The position numbers and the translations under genes were made by a program. 42,901 nucleotides of DNA. Origin: an uncultured Collinsella sp. (lineage in GTDB: Bacteria; Actinomycetota; Coriobacteriia; Coriobacteriales; Coriobacteriaceae). Positions 38,880 through 42,901 of the stretch are shown here, piece after piece. The stretch covers positions 1 to 42,901 of the forward strand of contig URIA01000013.1 of assembly GCA_900547765.1 (NCBI GenBank), written 5' to 3'. Positions within the stretch are counted from its first letter, which is position 1. Every line of letters begins with the position of its first letter. The notes below the pieces were generated by a model. That model was not told the origin of the DNA. It did not search any database and was given only the letters and a program-made list of their open reading frames with translations.

Positions 38880-40256
38880 ATGTGGGCATACGAGACGACG
38901 TTCTACCAGATCTATCCGCTGGGCTTTTGTGGAGCTCCGCGCAAAAACGCCGCGCCCGTTGCCGAGGGTGAGCTCGCCCAGGCTGCCAACGCCGCGCCCA
39001 ACCCCGATGCGCCCATCATGAAGGTCGCCCAATGGGCCGACTACCTGCAGAAGCTCGGCGTTGGCGCCGTGCTCATTAACCCGCCGCTCGAATCCGACAG
39101 CCACGGCTACGATACGCGCAGCTTGCGCCATATCGATCGCCGCCTGGGTGGGGATGCCGATTTTGCCGCCGTATGCGAGACGCTGCACGCCCACGGCATC
39201 CGTGTGGTGCTTGATGCCGTCTTCAACCATGTGGGCCGTGGCTTTTGGGCCTTCCGCGATGTGCAGGAGCACAAGTGGGACTCGCCCTACAAGGATTGGT
39301 TCCACATTAGCTTTGACGGCGACTCCTGCTATGGCGACGGCTTTTGGTACGAGGGCTGGGAAGGCCATGTTGAGCTTGTGAAGCTCAACTTGCAAAATCC
39401 CGCCGTGGTCGATTACCTGCTCGAGTCCGTGCGCCGCTGGGCCGAGGTCTTTGGCGTCGACGGTCTGCGCCTGGACGTCGCCTACATGCTCGACCGCGAT
39501 TTCATGCGCCGCCTGCACGCCTTTGCCCGTGAGCTCAAGCCCGACTTCGTGCTGATCGGCGAGACGCTCCACGGCGACTACAACCAGATCGTCAACGACG
39601 AGATGCTCGACTCCTGCACCAACTACGAATGTTACAAGGGCCTGTACTCCAGCTTTAACACGGTCAACATGTTCGAGATTGCCCATTCGCTGCATCGCCA
39701 GTTTGGCGGCGACCCCTGGTGCATCTACCGCGGCAAGCACCTGCTGTCGTTTGTCGACAACCACGACGTGCCGCGCCTGGCAAGTATCCTCACCGACAAG
39801 TCGTGCCTGCGTCCCGCCTATGGCATGCTCTTTGGCATGCCGGGCATCCCGTGCGTCTACTATGGCAGCGAGTGGGGAATTGCCGGTGAAAAGGGTGGCC
39901 CCGATGGCGACTGGGCGCTGCGACCTGCGCTCGATGAGCCTGCGCCCAACGAGCTGACGGCCTTCATCAAGCAGCTCGCGCACCTTCGCTCGGCCGACGA
40001 CGCGGCGGCCCGTGCTCTCAACTACGGTGCCTATCGCAACGTGGTGATCAAGAACAAGCAGCTGCTGTTCGAGCGCGCCTGTGACGGCGCGACGGTGCTC
40101 GTGGCGGTCAATGCCGTGAACGAGCCCTATACCTTTGGAGCCGGCGAGCTCAACGGCTCCTTTGTCGACCTGCTTGCCGACGATGCGCCCACGGTCGAGC
40201 TTACGGGTACCCTCGAGCTTGCACCCTATGAGGTGCGCTATCTGCTGAGGGCCTAG
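38880..40256 (+). CDS. GH13-family alpha-amylase-like glycosidase
   Basis: A 458-residue cytoplasmic glycoside hydrolase of the alpha-amylase family, with no signal peptide. The TIM-barrel conserved regions are present: DAVFNHVG (region I), GLRLDVA with nucleophile D199 (region II), LIGET with acid/base E228 (region III) and FVDNHD with D296 (region IV). A C-terminal beta domain follows (about 385-458). It probably hydrolyses alpha-1,4 bonds in maltodextrins or glycogen fragments; exact specificity is unknown. The start at 38880 follows GGGAGG; a longer frame from 38793 would run through the palindrome. The glycosylase gene begins three bases after its stop, which suggests cotranscription despite unrelated functions. 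Confidence 0.9.
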   Translation: MWAYETTFYQIYPLGFCGAPRKNAAPVAEGELAQAANAAPNPDAPIMKVAQWADYLQKLGVGAVLINPPLESDSHGYDTRSLRHIDRRLGGDADFAAVCETLHAHGIRVVLDAVFNHVGRGFWAFRDVQEHKWDSPYKDWFHISFDGDSCYGDGFWYEGWEGHVELVKLNLQNPAVVDYLLESVRRWAEVFGVDGLRLDVAYMLDRDFMRRLHAFARELKPDFVLIGETLHGDYNQIVNDEMLDSCTNYECYKGLYSSFNTVNMFEIAHSLHRQFGGDPWCIYRGKHLLSFVDNHDVPRLASILTDKSCLRPAYGMLFGMPGIPCVYYGSEWGIAGEKGGPDGDWALRPALDEPAPNELTAFIKQLAHLRSADDAAARALNYGAYRNVVIKNKQLLFERACDGATVLVAVNAVNEPYTFGAGELNGSFVDLLADDAPTVELTGTLELAPYEVRYLLRA

Positions 40257-40259
40257 CCC

Positions 40260-40823
40260 ATGCCTGTGTCTGACGAGGGCTATCAGCATATTGAGCATGG
40301 GTTTGAGCCCGTGTTCGACCGGCGCTCGCGCGTTTTGGTGCTGGGGTCGTTTCCCTCGGTGCTCTCGCGTGCCAATGCCTTCTACTATGGCAATCCGCAG
40401 AACCGCTTTTGGCGTGTGATGGCCGCGTGCCTTGGTGCGCCCGTGCCGCCCAACGAGGGAGACTCTTTGGCGAGCGGCGAGCCCGCGACGCTCGCCGCCT
40501 CGGTTGCTGCCAAGCGGGCTATGCTGCTCAACGGCGGTGTGGCCCTGTGGGACGTGATCGAGAGCTGTGACATCAAGGGCTCGAGTGACGCTAGCATCAA
40601 AAACGTTGTGCCGGCACATATTGAACGCATTGTGGATGCCACGCCGATCGAGATCGTTGTTTGCAACGGCGGCACGGCCGGACGGCTCTACAAACGCTAT
40701 CTACAAGAGCGGACGGGGCTACCCGCCATCGTGCTGCCGTCGACGAGTCCTGCCAACGCGGCGTGGCGTTTGGAGCGGCTTGTCGAGCGTTGGAGTGAAG
40801 CCGTTGACTGGGCAGCTCATTAA
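40260..40823 (+). CDS. UDG-superfamily DNA glycosylase (hypoxanthine/deoxyinosine type)
   Basis: A 187-residue enzyme of the uracil-DNA glycosylase superfamily, resembling the family that removes hypoxanthine from DNA. Motif 1 is VLVLGSFPSVLSRANAFYYG, followed by NPQNRFWRVMA; motif 2 is LPSTSPANAAW near residue 157. Residues around VCNGGTAGRLYKRYL form the central beta-alpha unit. It should excise deaminated bases as the first step of base excision repair. It starts three bases after the amylase stop and converges on a minus-strand gene, with only one base between their stop codons. Confidence 0.85.
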   Translation: MPVSDEGYQHIEHGFEPVFDRRSRVLVLGSFPSVLSRANAFYYGNPQNRFWRVMAACLGAPVPPNEGDSLASGEPATLAASVAAKRAMLLNGGVALWDVIESCDIKGSSDASIKNVVPAHIERIVDATPIEIVVCNGGTAGRLYKRYLQERTGLPAIVLPSTSPANAAWRLERLVERWSEAVDWAAH

Positions 40824-40824
40824 T

Positions 40825-41496
40825 TTAGATTATTGATTGAGTGCGGGCGCCGAGGTGTTTCAGAACGCCTCGCCAGATCGGCACGGGCACGGCTGGCTCG
40901 GCGCAAGCCATGCCGTCGGCGTCGACGTCCTCGGCATTACCACCACCAAGTCGCTGCGCATGCTCAACCGAACAGCCCATACGAACGGCGCCTACGAGCT
41001 TGTCCATCGCTTCCGAAAACGGTCGCCGCAAGAGTCCCATGCGCGGTGAGTGACGAAGCGCCGCGAAGCCGCTGCCGGTACAGGCGACAACGCCGCCGCA
41101 CCATGACAGCCCACGAAGGTCGCACGCCGCTCGCAGACGCACGACGAGCCCGTGTGCTCGCTCCAGGCCGCCGATGTCGGCCTGGACAACAACGTAGGCA
41201 CGCGTCCCTGCGCCGCCAAAGCGGTCGAGCACCTGCTCAATGGGCGCCATCGCTTCATCATTGGGTGCATCTTCAACGGCGAACACAATGCCATCGGCGG
41301 TACCGGCAACGCTGCCGGCATCATCCGCCTCCAAGTCGACTGGATGGGGGAGTGCGGTGCCGGAAATCTGTGCATAGGCGGCGATGGCATCCTGCAGGTC
41401 CCAGAGCAAAAACTCAAGATCGGCGCTCTTGGGAATACTGATATACGCAATGGTTTGCAGCGTTTTTGGTACATCGCCGCGTGCGGTCGTCTCCAT
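40825..41496 (-). CDS. Unknown protein, possibly flavodoxin-fold
   Basis: A 223-residue protein I cannot assign with confidence. It begins METTARGDVPKTLQTIAYIS, after AAAGGAGG. The middle has GTRAYVVVQADIGGLE and then LSWCGGVVACTGSGFAALRH, patterns that recall flavodoxin-like or NADPH-dependent FMN reductase folds, in which a glycine-rich loop follows a hydrophobic strand; the classic T/SxTxxT phosphate loop is not visible. Its C-terminal 40 residues are less conserved-looking, and its stop overlaps that of the glycosylase gene within one base. It may be a redox-related flavoprotein, but this is a guess. Confidence 0.5.
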   Translation of the reverse strand: METTARGDVPKTLQTIAYISIPKSADLEFLLWDLQDAIAAYAQISGTALPHPVDLEADDAGSVAGTADGIVFAVEDAPNDEAMAPIEQVLDRFGGAGTRAYVVVQADIGGLERAHGLVVRLRAACDLRGLSWCGGVVACTGSGFAALRHSPRMGLLRRPFSEAMDKLVGAVRMGCSVEHAQRLGGGNAEDVDADGMACAEPAVPVPIWRGVLKHLGARTQSII

Positions 41497-41589
41497 GCCG
41501 CCTCCTTTCCGGTTGGTTTCCGTTTAGGTTACACCGTCCGGCGGCGTTCCGCCGCGCTATCCTAGTGCAACCCTTACGAAAGGAACGTC

Positions 41590-42726
41590 ATGCGTCTGCC
41601 CATGAACACCTCGCTTGCCACGCTCAAGCCCTCCGGCATCCGTCGGATTAACGCACTCGCCGCGCAGCATCCGGGATGCATTGCGCTTGCGCTCGGTGAG
41701 CCCGATTTTCCCACGCCCGATGTGGTTAGCGCCGAGGTGACTGCTTCGTTGGACCGCGGCGACACGCACTATCCGCCCAACAACGGTCGCCCCGCCCTGC
41801 GCGAGGCACTGTCCGAATATATGGGTGACGCGGGTCTGGAGTTTTCCGCCGATGAGGTCATCCTGACCGACGGCGCGACCGAGGCCCTGTCGGCAACATT
41901 CATGGCCATGCTCAACCCCGGCGACGAGGTCATTATCCCCACGCCGGCTTTTGGCCTGTACGAGAGCATCGTCGTAGCCAATCACGCCAAGGCGGTCTTT
42001 TTGGATACAGAGCCTGCGCAATTTCAGATTGACGAGGATGCGCTTCGCGCCTGTGTGACCCCGGCGACCAAGGCCATCGTTATCTGCTCGCCCAACAATC
42101 CCACGGGCTGCATTCTCAACGCGGCATCGCTCGACGTCGTGGCGCGCGTGGCAGAGCAGGCGGGCATCTACGTAGTCTGCGACGACGTATACAACCGTCT
42201 GGTCTATGTGGATGGCTACGAGCGATTTGCCCAGCGCCACCCGGAGCTGCGCGAGCAGACGGTGATCATTGAGAGCTTCTCCAAACCTTGGGCCATGACC
42301 GGCTGGCGCTTGGGCTGGCTTGCAGCCGCAGCCCCCGTCATCGCCGAGATCGCAAAAGCCCACCAATACCTAGTATCGAGCGCCGTCTCCTTTGAGATGG
42401 ACGCCGCAGCCCGAGCCCTGACCGTCGACCCAACCCCCATGCTCAAAGTCTACCGAGCCCGCCGCGAACGCGTACTCGCAGCCTTAAACGCCATGGGCCT
42501 CGACGTAGTAGAGCCCGCAGGAGCCTTCTACACTTTCCCGAGCATCAAAAAGTTCGGCCTAACCAGCGAAGACTTCTGCATCAAAGCCATCGAAGAGGCA
42601 AACGTAGCCCTAGTCCCGGGCGACTGCTTCGGCACCGAAGGCCACGTTCGCCTCAGCTATTGCGTTTCCGATAAAGACCTGGACGAAGGCCTCCGCCGCC
42701 TGTCCACCTTCCTTTCAACCTTGTAG
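41590..42726 (+). CDS. Class I/II PLP-dependent aminotransferase
   Basis: A 378-residue pyridoxal-phosphate enzyme of fold type I, related to aspartate/aromatic aminotransferases. Substrate- and cofactor-binding motifs are present: LALGEPDFPTPD, HYPPNNGRPALREALS, CSPNNPTG (Asn binding), YVVCDDVYNRLVY (Asp and Tyr contact PLP) and SFSKPWAMTGWRLGW with the Schiff-base Lys232; the carboxylate-binding Arg is in GHVRLSYC. It probably transfers the amino group between an amino acid and a keto acid. The start at 41590 follows AAAGGA. The third-position base choice shifts near position 42310: earlier codons end mainly in C/G, later ones more often in A. The substrate is not predicted. Confidence 0.92.
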   Translation: MRLPMNTSLATLKPSGIRRINALAAQHPGCIALALGEPDFPTPDVVSAEVTASLDRGDTHYPPNNGRPALREALSEYMGDAGLEFSADEVILTDGATEALSATFMAMLNPGDEVIIPTPAFGLYESIVVANHAKAVFLDTEPAQFQIDEDALRACVTPATKAIVICSPNNPTGCILNAASLDVVARVAEQAGIYVVCDDVYNRLVYVDGYERFAQRHPELREQTVIIESFSKPWAMTGWRLGWLAAAAPVIAEIAKAHQYLVSSAVSFEMDAAARALTVDPTPMLKVYRARRERVLAALNAMGLDVVEPAGAFYTFPSIKKFGLTSEDFCIKAIEEANVALVPGDCFGTEGHVRLSYCVSDKDLDEGLRRLSTFLSTL

Positions 42727-42861
42727 CCATCAGGGACGCAACATATCAGCCCACCGACTTAAGGCTTATGAGTGGGGGCGCCGGCCAGCGGGAAACCGGG
42801 CTGCCCTAAAGTCATCGCAGGCCGCGCCGCCGAAGGCCAGGCGCAAGGTTTTCGTAGATTC

Positions 42862-42899
42862 CGCACGAGCCGAAGAGCACTTAATGTGCTCTTCGTGCG
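42862..42899. terminator. Hairpin at the right edge of the window
   Basis: GAAGAGCAC (42872-42880) pairs perfectly with GTGCTCTTC (42886-42894) over a TTAAT loop, extended outward by GCAC/GTGC with a bulge. The preceding 42727-42861 is GC-rich and without a supported gene. The hairpin may belong to a structured RNA or repeat that continues beyond the window. Confidence 0.4.
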
Positions 42900-42901
42900 A
42901 G

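Noticed and set aside
38799..40619. 606-residue minus-strand open frame opposite the amylase gene
   Set aside because: Antisense to the conserved GH13 motifs, no start signal, low-complexity composition.

Overview
The window looks like the chromosome of a high-GC Gram-positive gut actinobacterium of the class Coriobacteriia, most like Collinsella. This is inferred from gene order, codon style (strong G/C third positions with long antisense ORFs) and protein character; no database search was possible. Nearly everything is ordinary chromosome, but its intergenic spaces are unusually rich in palindromic repeats.

Region 1 (1-13981, mostly + strand): a ThrE-type amino acid exporter, the Clp protease unfoldase ClpC, a RelB/DinJ-type antitoxin with a PIN toxin, the dipeptidase PepD, and (minus strand) the manganese exporter MntP behind a yybP-ykoY riboswitch. 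Then come the diadenylate cyclase DisA, IspD, IspF and CysS, followed by RlmB and a YacP/NYN ribonuclease. This is a thinned-out version of the clpC-disA-ispD-ispF-cysS-rlmB-yacP block known from Bacillus.

Region 2 (13982-19535, + strand): translation genes. tRNA-Thr(TGT) is followed by an 800-bp repeat-filled gap, then tRNA-Tyr, tRNA-Thr(GGT), tRNA-Met and tuf, then rpmG, tRNA-Trp, secE, nusG, rplK and rplA. This is the ancient tRNA-tuf-secE-nusG-rplKA order, but rplJL/rpoBC do not follow rplA. The promoters ahead of the tRNA/tuf and rpmG units share an 18-base element.

Region 3 (19536-23310): a decay zone. A Leu-rich leader peptide with rare CTA codons and an attenuator-like hairpin are still readable, but the leucine genes behind them are wrecked: leuA has an ATA start and an internal TGA, and its 5' half is fused out of frame to the 3' half of leuB. 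Next is an ECF sigma / DUF4179-like anti-sigma pair (minus strand), bracketed by two directly repeated 60-bp sequences.

Region 4 (23311-32800, minus strand): metallophosphoesterase, a cytoplasmic ParB-like/BMP fusion protein and an MscS channel; a lipoprotein-dependent ABC importer (binding protein, permease, ATPase) with a WYL-like regulator upstream; and AsnS.

Region 5 (32800-42901): PTS IIA-Glc (minus strand), an alpha/beta hydrolase, a small unknown protein, a FeoA-FeoB fusion, a SotB-like MFS exporter, a GH13 amylase, a UDG-superfamily glycosylase, an unknown minus-strand protein and a class I aminotransferase.

Five intergenic palindrome types occur: (A) a 20-bp-arm palindrome (GTGGATAATCTCCC), 2 copies; (B) a short hairpin with conserved CCTGTCCC-type loop and varying but paired arms, 6 copies; (C) TCTCGATCTGTAAC half-sites alternating in orientation every 39-41 bp, 5 full palindromes in two arrays; and (D, E) two single long palindromes. 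They are the least explained part of the window.
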